This document shows, piece by piece, positions 1 through 8,968 of a stretch of 64,000 bases of DNA. Source of the DNA: G963556115 sp963678205 (lineage in GTDB: Bacteria; Planctomycetota; SZUA-567). Position 1 is the first letter of the stretch. Every line of letters begins with the position of its first letter. Below the pieces are notes generated by a model. The model saw only the letters and a program-made list of their open reading frames with translations. It made no database searches and was not told the DNA's origin. A program made the position numbers and the translations under genes. The stretch is taken from positions 434,001-498,000 of the forward strand of contig OY782760.1 in assembly GCA_963678205.1 (NCBI GenBank), in the 5' to 3' direction.

Positions 1-1
1 T

Positions 2-2116
2 TGTATTAGAGCATATTTTGCGTCTGACAACACAGCGAAAGCACTGGAAATACTTGACAGCCTTCCTTTATATTATAAAGAACGAGTTGAAATTTTACTT
101 CTAAAGAGTGAAATACTATCAAGAACAGGTAAATTCACTAAAGCTATAAACTCACTAAAACAAAGTCTAGAAGCAGTAGGTAATGATCCAGGTATTCTTA
201 AAATTCAAGGTGATATATTCTTTACAGCAAAAGATTATGCAAGAGCAAAAAAAATGTATAAGGAAAGCTTAGAGCTAGATAGCGGAAATTACTCATTACG
301 TAGACTTCTTGCAGGACTTGAAGGGAAAAATTACAAATTCTGGACTGAATTTTCTCTAAACACTACCGAAAAAATAGATGAATTTATAAAAAACCATACC
401 AAATACTTTGGCAGCACAGCACGCCTCATTGATCAGACTGTGCTTGCTGTTCATAACGGAGGAGGCTATTCTAATTATACGCATGAGCTGCAGGCTGTAC
501 TTACTGAAAGTGGTATCAATAAAGCCGCTATTGTTGATACATACGGAGAGTTATTACAAGCTCGAACAATTCTTCCAGAAAGAAGCAGATCACTCGAACC
601 AATAATTCTTAAAGGATCGCGCAATATAACCATGCCAGCTGTAGCACCAGGAGCAATTATTGAACACGCTTACCTCAATGAAACTCCTACCCCACACGAT
701 AAACATTTACGTTTTCCCAAGTGGTACTTCCGTAGCCCAAACAGCCAGGAGTCTTTCCTTTTCTCACAATATATCGTTAGAGTTCCCAAAGGGGTAGAAT
801 TTACTTACGCAACAAGAAATCTTAATAGAGAAGTAGAATTTACAGTAAATGAAGAAGAGGACGGTACTAAAAATTATATCTGGACGGGCAAAAATATGCC
901 AGAAGCAATACATGAGGAAGGCTCACCTGCAATAGGTTCAACACTGCCTTATGTTGCAATTGCTCTAAATCATAGCTGGAATGATATTCACAGCAGCATG
1001 CTAACATCCTATCTTGGCAAGACAATACCAACTATTGATATTATCAACAAAGTTAACGAACTTTCCCGTAATACGATAACAAAGAAAGACGTTATTAAAA
1101 ATATTTACAATTTTGTTAATCGTGAGATTACCCCTTCAGGATCAAGATCTCCAGCAAGTCATATACTTCTGCAAAAAGCTGGAAGCAAGCAGAATCTAAT
1201 GCTTGCAATGCTACATGCAGCCGATGTGAATGCTGAACTTGTTGCAGTCAGACCACCTTCTAATATTTTATACGACCCTATTTGGAAATTACCAACAGAT
1301 AATAATTTTATTGATTACCTAATTATTGCAAAAGATGGTGATGGAAATGATATCTGGTTAGATCCACGGGCGCGCTATGCTGCTGCAGGAGAAATAGGAG
1401 AAGATTTTTGCGGTGGAACAGGATTTATTCTAGGTCTAAATAAGAGTGAATTTGTTACTGTACCTCAAGCTCCAGAAAGCAGATATACCATTGAAAGATC
1501 AAGAGAATATGTTTTTAATAACAATAGTGCTTCTATTAAGGGTACAATAAAATATTCAGGAACTCGCGGCTGGGAATATAAAGAAAATTTTGTGAACTTA
1601 AATAATGAATTACGACTTGGAATAATAGAAGAGATCCTTTCAAAATCAACTTTTGGTATAAATGTTTCAAACTTTGAATTACCACATCTTACTACTCCTG
1701 GAACAAGCTTTATTATTAATTATAATGCTGACATAACAGATTTTCTTAGTGAAAATATTGATGGAGAATATGGCATCCCTTTAGCTCTGCCAGAAATTAA
1801 ACTCCTTCCATCACACGATGTAAATAACCGTAAAACACCTTATCATTTATCAAATTTTATTGCTGCTCACGACAAATATACATATGTCCTACCACAAAAT
1901 TCTTCTATAAATGATCTTCCCAAGGACATTATTATTCGCGCAAAATTCGGATACTATTCTCTATGTTTCTCCCAGGAAAATAACAAGATAATTATGGAGC
2001 GAAAATATAATTTCCAGCCTCAGATAATTGCATTAAATGATTGGCAAGATTATCTCAGACTTTCTCAAAAAATAAAGCAAATTGAAAATAAGTATATCTG
2101 GTTTGAAAATAAATAG
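2..2116 (+). CDS. TPR and transglutaminase-fold protein, 5' end outside the window
   Basis: The reading frame is open from base 2, so the start lies upstream; 704 residues are visible. The first part reads as tetratricopeptide helices (alternating small and aromatic residues, for example around KALEILDSLPLYYKER). A DUF3857-like beta domain follows (about bases 640-1000), then a transglutaminase-like core at about bases 1080-1400. In active members a Gly-Asp-Cys-Lys-Asp type motif holds the nucleophile; here the matching stretch reads AGSKQNL (bases 1178-1198), with no Cys. The usual histidine region reads FIDYLIIA. The Asp in IWLDP remains. It is probably a non-catalytic, exported or periplasmic protein, although the signal region is not visible. 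The fold assignment is by pattern only. The gene ends just before a long palindrome shared with asd. Confidence 0.75.
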   Translation, partial: CIRAYFASDNTAKALEILDSLPLYYKERVEILLLKSEILSRTGKFTKAINSLKQSLEAVGNDPGILKIQGDIFFTAKDYARAKKMYKESLELDSGNYSLRRLLAGLEGKNYKFWTEFSLNTTEKIDEFIKNHTKYFGSTARLIDQTVLAVHNGGGYSNYTHELQAVLTESGINKAAIVDTYGELLQARTILPERSRSLEPIILKGSRNITMPAVAPGAIIEHAYLNETPTPHDKHLRFPKWYFRSPNSQESFLFSQYIVRVPKGVEFTYATRNLNREVEFTVNEEEDGTKNYIWTGKNMPEAIHEEGSPAIGSTLPYVAIALNHSWNDIHSSMLTSYLGKTIPTIDIINKVNELSRNTITKKDVIKNIYNFVNREITPSGSRSPASHILLQKAGSKQNLMLAMLHAADVNAELVAVRPPSNILYDPIWKLPTDNNFIDYLIIAKDGDGNDIWLDPRARYAAAGEIGEDFCGGTGFILGLNKSEFVTVPQAPESRYTIERSREYVFNNNSASIKGTIKYSGTRGWEYKENFVNLNNELRLGIIEEILSKSTFGINVSNFELPHLTTPGTSFIINYNADITDFLSENIDGEYGIPLALPEIKLLPSHDVNNRKTPYHLSNFIAAHDKYTYVLPQNSSINDLPKDIIIRAKFGYYSLCFSQENNKIIMERKYNFQPQIIALNDWQDYLRLSQKIKQIENKYIWFENK

Positions 2117-2125
2117 TTTCTTAAA

Positions 2126-2183
2126 AGTTATATTATAAATATAGAGAGGATCGTACGATCCTCTCTATATTTATAATATAACT
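2126..2183. terminator. 58-bp perfect palindrome between convergent genes
   Basis: The two arms, 2126-2154 and 2155-2183, are exact reverse complements with no spacer, centred on CGT|ACG. The core (about 2141-2168) is the most GC-rich part, and the AT-rich outer arms give U-rich tails in both directions. It lies between the stop of the gene ending at 2116 and the stop of asd at 2196, so a bidirectional terminator is the likely role. Confidence 0.75.
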
Positions 2184-2195
2184 ACAAATTTAAAA

Positions 2196-3200
2196 TTATA
2201 CTAACAATTCTGCAACCTGAACAGCATTAAGAGCTGCACCTTTAAGAATCTGGTCTCCTGAAACAAATAATTCAATACCTTTTCCATTTGGTTGTGAGAT
2301 ATCCTGTCTGATACGTCCAACAATAATATCCCCTTGGCCTGTTGCATCAACTGGCTGAGGAGAACGATTAGCTACTCTATCATCAAGAATTTTAACACCA
2401 GGCGCATTCTCAAGTACCTTTATCACTTCTTCTTCAGAAATTGAATTTTCAAACTCAATATTAATAGATTCACAATGAGCTCTCATTACAGGTACACGCA
2501 CACAAGTCACACCTATCATAATATTTTCGCAGCCAAATATTTTACGAGTTTCATTTACCATCTTCATTTCTTCTTGATTATAACCATTTTCACCAATTGG
2601 TGAATTATGACAGAAGAGATTCATTGCAAGCTGGTAAGGAAAAACTTTTGGTTCAATTTTCTCACCATTAACCCAAGCTTTAGTTGTAGCTTCAAGTTCA
2701 TCCATAGCTGGTCTACCGGCTCCAGAAGCTGCCTGATATGTTGAAACAACAATGCGTTTAACAGGGTTGATTTTATGCAGAGGATATACAGGTACGTTCA
2801 TAATAATTGTTGAGCAATTTGGATTCGCAATAATACCCTTTGGTGCATTCTTTGCTGCTTCAGGATTTACCTCAGGAATCACTAGCGGACATTCAGAGTC
2901 CATTCTATAAGCAGAAGAGTTATCGACAACCACAGCCCCAGCTTTTACAGCAGCAGGAGAAAACTCTTTACTCTGATCAGACTCAACCGCCATCAAAGCT
3001 ATATCAATGCCGTCAAACGCATCGGTAGTAGCTTCAATAATGGTGAGGTCTTCGCCTTTAAATTTAGTTGTTTTACCAGCAGAGCGGCTAGAAGCCATAA
3101 CTCTAAGTTCTCCTACTGGAAAATTTCTTTCCTCTAGACAACGGAGCATCTCCTGCCCCACTACACCAGTAACACCCACTACTGCGACATTCTTTGACAC
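2196..3200 (-). CDS. asd: aspartate-semialdehyde dehydrogenase
   Basis: This enzyme reduces aspartyl phosphate to aspartate semialdehyde with NADPH. The product feeds lysine/diaminopimelate, threonine and methionine synthesis in the cytoplasm. The 334-residue length is normal for the family. The N-terminus carries the nucleotide-binding motif GVTGVVGQ. The catalytic cysteine lies in NPNCSTI (about C129), and the active-site histidine in RVPVMRAHCE. The start is a GTG at 3200, six bases downstream of an AGGAG ribosome binding site. The gene stands alone, convergent with the transglutaminase-fold gene. Confidence 0.95.
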   Translation of the reverse strand: MSKNVAVVGVTGVVGQEMLRCLEERNFPVGELRVMASSRSAGKTTKFKGEDLTIIEATTDAFDGIDIALMAVESDQSKEFSPAAVKAGAVVVDNSSAYRMDSECPLVIPEVNPEAAKNAPKGIIANPNCSTIIMNVPVYPLHKINPVKRIVVSTYQAASGAGRPAMDELEATTKAWVNGEKIEPKVFPYQLAMNLFCHNSPIGENGYNQEEMKMVNETRKIFGCENIMIGVTCVRVPVMRAHCESINIEFENSISEEEVIKVLENAPGVKILDDRVANRSPQPVDATGQGDIIVGRIRQDISQPNGKGIELFVSGDQILKGAALNAVQVAELLV

Positions 3201-3320
3201 TTTTTTCTCCTAAAAATAAAATAAACTGGAATAATACTGTTATTATCCGTGCATAAATTTATTTATTATTGGTGGAAAGTCAATACGTTAGTGTATGATT
3301 TAAATACAAATTAGCATATT

Positions 3321-6230
3321 TTAAGTAAGAAATTCATCAATATTAACCTCATCCTGCTGTTCTTTTAGCAGATATTTCTGGGCGTACTCTTGAGGTCTAC
3401 CTGAGCTGACAAACAATTCGAAAAGATCTTTATCAATCTTCCTTTCATCTGCCATTCTTTTCATGATTTTAAGACTCTCATTCAATGTTTTAATACTTTT
3501 ATAAGGCCTGTCAGATGAGGTCAATGCTTCAAAAATATCAGCAATAGCCATCGCTCTTGCAGGTATAGAAAGCTCCCTTGATTTTATTGACCTCGGGTAC
3601 CCTCCACCATCCATTCTCTCATGATGACTACCAGCTATTTCGACAATATTCTTCATATTTTTAGGAAATGGCAGTGCCGATAGCATTTTTATTGTATGAA
3701 TCATATGAGCATTGATAATATATCTTTCTTCAGCAGTAAGATTCCCCCTGCGTACGATCAGATTATACAATTCACCTTTATTGAATGCATACTCTGGCTC
3801 TTTTATAGTAAACCCCCATGGATTATCCTGCTCACAGTCTTTCTTTTCTTTATAAATAATATGTTCGGCCTTATTATCTAACAACTTCTCAACTGCTGGA
3901 AGATTTTTACTTTTTGACTGATCATTATACCGTTTTTTCTCAACCTCTGCTAATCCTAAAGTATTATCAAGAGTCCGTATCCAGACTCTCTGACCAATTT
4001 CAGTAATCCTCTCAATAGCTTCATCAGACATATACTCTACACCGAGATTACATTTTGCCACAAAAGCAAACTCCTCATCAAGTACTTGCTTACTGTTTTC
4101 TCTTTCTTTTTGGAGTTTTTCAAGATCACCGCCATTATAGAGCTCCTTCCAAAAATCCCTGTCAGCATATGATTTTAAAAGCTCAAATCTCATTCTAATT
4201 TCATGAATACGATTATATATACACTCCAATTTTGTTGCTTTATCAACAATATCAACCGGAGTAATTACTTTACCACAGTCGTGCAGCCATGAGGCAACCC
4301 TTATTTCTTCCCACTCATTATCCCCTGGACAGAAATCGTTATAAAGCTCAGCAGTAGATTTACTTGCCTCCTCAACAATCATTTTAGCAATAATCGGTAC
4401 TCTCTGGCAATGCTTTCCAGTATATGGCGATTTCGCATCAATAGCATCAGCGACAAGAATAATTACACTTTCAAGCAACTCTTTTCTCTGCATAATTAAG
4501 AGCTGACTTTCAATTGCTGCGGAAACAAATCCTGACAAAGCCGTAATAAATGCAAATTCGCTTTTAGCCACCTCTATTGATCTATTACCTTGATCATGGA
4601 CAAATACGATATAACCCATCATTTGCTGGTCGCTGTCTTTTAGGAGAATAACAGATAAAGTAATATCGTTCTCAGATGTTTTTGGAGGCCAGCCAAGCAA
4701 ATCTTTTCTCAAGCATACCCCTCCATCTTTCTCAAAACATGCCTCAACACCCTCATTCAAATACTGTTCAAAAATTTCCCGGTCAATACACCCTAACTCA
4801 AGAGTTTCTTCAAGTATAGATGCTTGTTCCTCTTCTGACATATCCTTAATATATAGAGCATTTATCTCCAGTGATCTTTCATCCTTGTCAAACAGATATA
4901 CAGCACCGCCATTGCCATTTATTATTGTAGTAGTTTCTTTTAGCACAGTATTTAGTAATACATCATAATTTCTCTGCTTAGTAATATTTTCAGCTATATT
5001 CTGAAAGTTTTTTATTGTATTAATCATGCTTCTTGAAACATCTATAAGTTTAGTAATTTCAACCACAGATGACTTTATATTAAGTGAACTTGTAAAATCA
5101 AAATCCTTAACTTTTTGCAATTTATCAGAAAGTTGCTTCAGTGGTTTGGATATAAGTACAGCTACAATCCATACAAAAGGCAATATAAACAGTATCGTCA
5201 CTATCCCAGCTATAATAAGTTCACGTCTATACTGTGATGCACGAACCATTAGTGTACGCTCAGGTGTTACTGTCAATACAGTATAAGTCTCTCCATTTTC
5301 CAGCAATGAAAATGATTTCCTCTTCCCTCGCCAAACTTCTCCATCAGAAGAATATGAAATTTCATCATTATCCCCTTTGGTTTTTGCATAATCATTTATC
5401 ACTGGATCTACAATATTATCAATAGTAACAATTTCATACTTGTCATTAGTTTTATAAATAATTTTATCCGAATAATTTGCAGTTAGTATTTGCCCTTTAC
5501 TATTAATCATAATGGTTCTGGTGTCACTAGACAATGAGTACTGTTCAACCATTTTTAATAATGAATTCATAGTATAATCTGCACCAATTACATTATTGGT
5601 TACTTTATTATTTATTGCAAATGTAATGCCAATAGCTTTTGTAGAAAAAAACACATAAGGAGATGATACAATTACTTTGTCAGATCGTATAGCATCTTTA
5701 TACCATGACCTACTAGTAACATCAAAATTGTATGATTTATCAAGGACTCTCTTGAGCTCTTTGAAACTTTTATCATAAAATACTAATTCTGCTCCCTCTC
5801 CATACTTTTTAATATTTACTGTACATGAGACATAATATGAGTCATCAGGAACATTATACTTTTCATAACCCGAAAATGTAACAATTCTTCTGACAAGTAA
5901 AAAATTTCTATTGCTATAGCCTATGTATGCAGCATTCATACTAATGTTGCTATCAAGTAATGCTTTTAATAACAGCAGCTTTTGCTTAAAATTTTCTTCT
6001 TGAGACGAAATGAGCAAGTTAGTTTTTGATAATAACTCCATCTCAGAGGAAATTTTAACAAAATCATTTTTAAGGTATGAGGTTGTATCATCAAGTATTT
6101 TATCAAATACTATCTTGTTAACATGCTCAATAACACGCGTTAAATGGCCATAACTTGAAAAAATCAATATAGAGGATATAATTAACATTAATACTGCAAA
6201 AAGCAGTGAAATTTTAACATGCAACTTCAT
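3321..6230 (-). CDS. membrane sensor with Cache, HAMP, GAF-like and long-insert HD-GYP domains
   Basis: This is a 969-residue, probable cyclic-di-GMP phosphodiesterase. A transmembrane helix (about residues 7-27) precedes a large extracytoplasmic Cache-like domain. A second helix (about 340-362) leads to a HAMP linker, then a GAF-like region (about 420-600) and the HD-GYP domain. The metal-binding HD is H650-D651 in WLHDCGK. The signature HHERMDGGGYP begins at about residue 869. The interval between them is near 218 residues, roughly twice that of compact HD-GYP domains. The insert is charged and helical (VDKATKLECIYNRIHEIRM onwards). Metal and GYP residues are intact, so activity is expected. 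A GGAGG sequence lies about 13 bases before the ATG. No GGDEF partner is adjacent. Confidence 0.88.
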   Translation of the reverse strand: MKLHVKISLLFAVLMLIISSILIFSSYGHLTRVIEHVNKIVFDKILDDTTSYLKNDFVKISSEMELLSKTNLLISSQEENFKQKLLLLKALLDSNISMNAAYIGYSNRNFLLVRRIVTFSGYEKYNVPDDSYYVSCTVNIKKYGEGAELVFYDKSFKELKRVLDKSYNFDVTSRSWYKDAIRSDKVIVSSPYVFFSTKAIGITFAINNKVTNNVIGADYTMNSLLKMVEQYSLSSDTRTIMINSKGQILTANYSDKIIYKTNDKYEIVTIDNIVDPVINDYAKTKGDNDEISYSSDGEVWRGKRKSFSLLENGETYTVLTVTPERTLMVRASQYRRELIIAGIVTILFILPFVWIVAVLISKPLKQLSDKLQKVKDFDFTSSLNIKSSVVEITKLIDVSRSMINTIKNFQNIAENITKQRNYDVLLNTVLKETTTIINGNGGAVYLFDKDERSLEINALYIKDMSEEEQASILEETLELGCIDREIFEQYLNEGVEACFEKDGGVCLRKDLLGWPPKTSENDITLSVILLKDSDQQMMGYIVFVHDQGNRSIEVAKSEFAFITALSGFVSAAIESQLLIMQRKELLESVIILVADAIDAKSPYTGKHCQRVPIIAKMIVEEASKSTAELYNDFCPGDNEWEEIRVASWLHDCGKVITPVDIVDKATKLECIYNRIHEIRMRFELLKSYADRDFWKELYNGGDLEKLQKERENSKQVLDEEFAFVAKCNLGVEYMSDEAIERITEIGQRVWIRTLDNTLGLAEVEKKRYNDQSKSKNLPAVEKLLDNKAEHIIYKEKKDCEQDNPWGFTIKEPEYAFNKGELYNLIVRRGNLTAEERYIINAHMIHTIKMLSALPFPKNMKNIVEIAGSHHERMDGGGYPRSIKSRELSIPARAMAIADIFEALTSSDRPYKSIKTLNESLKIMKRMADERKIDKDLFELFVSSGRPQEYAQKYLLKEQQDEVNIDEFLT

Positions 6231-6279
6231 TTGAATATATCAACCTCCACATAATATAATATTATAATGCTATAGTTTA

Positions 6280-6702
6280 TTAAGCTAGAAATGACTCTTC
6301 ATTGAAATCTTGTGGAGTATATTTTACCCCCCCATACTCTTCTCCATAATAAACTTCATAAATACTTATCCTTCCTTGTATAGCCTGATTCATTTCATAC
6401 AACTCTTCAACTGTAATCCAAAGATCGCGAGGCTCACACTCACTTTTCATAATTTTGTCATATTTTTCAAGAAACAGAGGTGGTACATTAAAACCTATAA
6501 CTAGCCCCATATACTCCGACAGGTGATCAATAGCATTCCATTCCTGAGCGAGTCTGCAAGCATAATCAAAACCAAGAGCAGGATAAAAAATTGCCTTTGT
6601 CAAAAGTCTTGGGTGAAACCTCATTCTTCCTTCCCCAACAATCAGCCTCCACTCCGGCATTCCAATTGATTTATATAGTGTCTTATAAGCCTTACTATTC
6701 AT
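6280..6702 (-). CDS. hypothetical protein, 140 residues
   Basis: I do not recognise the family. The protein is soluble-looking, with no signal peptide or transmembrane segment, and rich in aromatic residues, with motifs such as FYPALGFDYACRL and GLVIGFNVPPLFLEKYD. It lies 49 bases upstream of the HD-GYP sensor on the same strand, so the two could be co-transcribed. The ribosome binding site is weak. Support for coding is an ATG-to-stop frame with ordinary protein-like composition and no competing frame. Confidence 0.55.
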   Translation of the reverse strand: MNSKAYKTLYKSIGMPEWRLIVGEGRMRFHPRLLTKAIFYPALGFDYACRLAQEWNAIDHLSEYMGLVIGFNVPPLFLEKYDKIMKSECEPRDLWITVEELYEMNQAIQGRISIYEVYYGEEYGGVKYTPQDFNEESFLA

Positions 6703-6963
6703 ATTTCAACATTTCTTATATAAGATTATGATACAAAGTATTTTCACATAAAATAAAATTAATTATACCACATAAAAAAATGCTGTCAAACTTGTATCTT
6801 TCTTGAAATTTAAACTTCAAATAAATACAATATAATATATCCTGCGCAAATTCTACTGCGTTTTGTTTTAAACAATTCTTTTGCTGCTGGAAATAATAAT
6901 TTCTCTCTCATATACTTCTATATGATGAGAGGTTAAAGACAATTTACTTACAGGAAGTATAAT

Positions 6964-8265
6964 ATGAAGACTGATATTGTGCACGAAGGTGCAATTCACC
7001 TTGAATATGAAATTCGCCAGATTGTTGAGGATGCATATAAAATCCGTGATACTGGTGTAATAATAAACTGGGAAAATATTGGCGATCCAATTGAAATGGG
7101 CGAAAAAGTTGAACCATGGATCAAAGATATTGTTCGCGGACTGACAGAAGAAGACAAAGCATGGGCATATTGTCATAGCTTTGGTGTACTTGAATCAAGA
7201 GAATTTTTAGCCAAAGAAGTAAACAAACGCGGTGGTGCACAAATAACTGCAAATGATATTATTTTTGTAAACGGTATTGCTGATGCGGTAGATAAAATTT
7301 ATGACCTTATCCGCAAAGACGCACGAATAATTATGCCAAGTCCAAGCTACTCTACCCATATATCAAATGAGAGCAAGAGAGGCAAATACACAAACATCAC
7401 CTTCCCTCTGGATCCAAAGAATAACTGGCGACCAAACCTTGAAGAACTCAGGATGTCAGTAAAATATAATGATCAGATCGTAGGTATTGCTATTGTAAAT
7501 CCAGATAACCCCACAGGAATGGTTTATACAAGAGAAGAATTGAATGAAATAGTCTCTATTGCACAAGAATATGGCTTAATGATAATCTGTGATGAAATTT
7601 ATGCTCATATCAGCTTTGAAAAAACACTACACCTTAGTGAAGTAATTCGAGATGTTCCAGCAATTGTTTTACGAGGCATAAGTAAAGAATACCCATGGCC
7701 AGGGGCACGCTGTGGCTGGATAGAAATTTTAAATAGAGATAAGAGTGCTTATTTTTCTGACTATATCAAAGCCCTAGGTAATGCAAAGAGAATGGAGGTA
7801 TGCTCTACTACACTTCCCCAGTTATCTATTCCTCTGGTAATAGGTAATGAAAAGTATCCTGAGCATTTAAAAAGACGTGCTAAGATATTTGAAAATCGTG
7901 CTAAAGAAGCATATAACGCCTTTAAAGATATCAAAGGCATAAGTGTTGGTATGCCTGGAGGGGCATTCTACTTCTGTGTAGTTTTTGATGATGGTGTACT
8001 GAATGATAACCAAACGCTACCAATAAATAATGAAAAGACAAAAAAACTTGTCGAACAATTAGCCAATGGCGTAAGCACAGACAAACGTTTTGTGTATTAC
8101 CTAATGGGTTCTACAGGCATATGTGTCACTCCTTTATCTGGTTTCCATACCCCACTTAAAGGCTTTAGAATTACACTTTTAAGAAACAGCGATGAAAAAC
8201 GCAGGAAAACACTCCAGACTATTGCAAATTCTATCAAAGGATATCTAATTAGTAGCACAAATTAG
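6964..8265 (+). CDS. pyridoxal-phosphate aminotransferase, class I/II
   Basis: This 433-residue fold-type I aminotransferase is cytoplasmic. NPDNPTG is the conserved cofactor/substrate loop. CDEIYAH carries the Asp that pairs with the pyridine nitrogen. The Schiff-base lysine sits in GISKEYPWPGARCGW. The closest general type is the alanine/aspartate aminotransferase-like group, but the substrate cannot be fixed from sequence. An AGGAAG ribosome binding site precedes the ATG. The gene is followed 36 bases later by a small membrane-protein gene on the same strand. Confidence 0.85.
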   Translation: MKTDIVHEGAIHLEYEIRQIVEDAYKIRDTGVIINWENIGDPIEMGEKVEPWIKDIVRGLTEEDKAWAYCHSFGVLESREFLAKEVNKRGGAQITANDIIFVNGIADAVDKIYDLIRKDARIIMPSPSYSTHISNESKRGKYTNITFPLDPKNNWRPNLEELRMSVKYNDQIVGIAIVNPDNPTGMVYTREELNEIVSIAQEYGLMIICDEIYAHISFEKTLHLSEVIRDVPAIVLRGISKEYPWPGARCGWIEILNRDKSAYFSDYIKALGNAKRMEVCSTTLPQLSIPLVIGNEKYPEHLKRRAKIFENRAKEAYNAFKDIKGISVGMPGGAFYFCVVFDDGVLNDNQTLPINNEKTKKLVEQLANGVSTDKRFVYYLMGSTGICVTPLSGFHTPLKGFRITLLRNSDEKRRKTLQTIANSIKGYLISSTN

Positions 8266-8301
8266 ATCTTATCGATGATTTTATTATAAGAAAGACAAAA
8301 T

Positions 8302-8781
8302 ATGCCAGAAAATACAAAACGAAGTGGTTGCGGCTGTGGCGGATGCCTGTTATTCTCTTTTTATACTATTATTATCCTCCTATGTGGGATGTTTATCAGC
8401 AGTCTTGTCACTACTGGTTGGGATCTTAATTCTGCCAAAGACAAACTCATTAAAGACAGTAAAAGCACGGCATTCCTTATTAAAGATATTGCAACAGAAT
8501 TAATAACTGGCGAAAAATCTGCCACCTCGGATCTTGAGCAATCTTCAGTACAATCACTTGTTGATAACGGCAATAAATCTTATAATAAGGCAATGGAATT
8601 GCTAAAAAACGCCCGCGAAGTTACAGGTGATGAAAGGCAAAAAATTCTCAGAGAACTTAAAAATGAGTTACAAAATTCTCTTAGTCTATACAAAGCTGCA
8701 GAAGAAAAAGATAAAGGTAATAAGGAATTACTGAAAAAAATCTCTCACCTTCAAGGGATATTAAAAAAGATGAATCCATAA
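8302..8781 (+). CDS. small membrane-anchored protein with Cys-Gly-rich N-terminus
   Basis: This 159-residue protein is of unknown function. The N-terminus contains RSGCGCGGC directly before one transmembrane helix (about residues 15-35). The rest is a charged alpha-helical domain with a TPR-like pattern (SYNKAMELLKNAREV, LYKAAEEKDKGNKELL), probably outside the cytoplasm. It may share a transcript with the upstream aminotransferase and ends just before a terminator. The four clustered Cys could be a metal- or lipid-modification site, but no standard lipobox is present. Confidence 0.65.
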   Translation: MPENTKRSGCGCGGCLLFSFYTIIILLCGMFISSLVTTGWDLNSAKDKLIKDSKSTAFLIKDIATELITGEKSATSDLEQSSVQSLVDNGNKSYNKAMELLKNAREVTGDERQKILRELKNELQNSLSLYKAAEEKDKGNKELLKKISHLQGILKKMNP

Positions 8782-8808
8782 ATACAAAAATATCTTTACA
8801 TAGTTAAT

Positions 8809-8842
8809 ACGCACTATTGGCTTTACTATAGTGCGTTTTTTT
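8809..8842 (+). terminator. Rho-independent terminator
   Basis: A perfect 9-bp stem ACGCACTAT/ATAGTGCGT (8809-8817 and 8828-8836) with a 10-base loop is followed by a run of T residues. It ends the aminotransferase/small membrane protein transcript. Confidence 0.85.
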
Positions 8843-8968
8843 ACAGCCTGTAAAAATTATTATTTTATCAAATATATTTTATTTACAACGTACCATTGCT
8901 CATTATAATTAAATATTATTATATACGTTAATAATTTTTAAATCTAAAAAATAATAGGAGATAAATAC

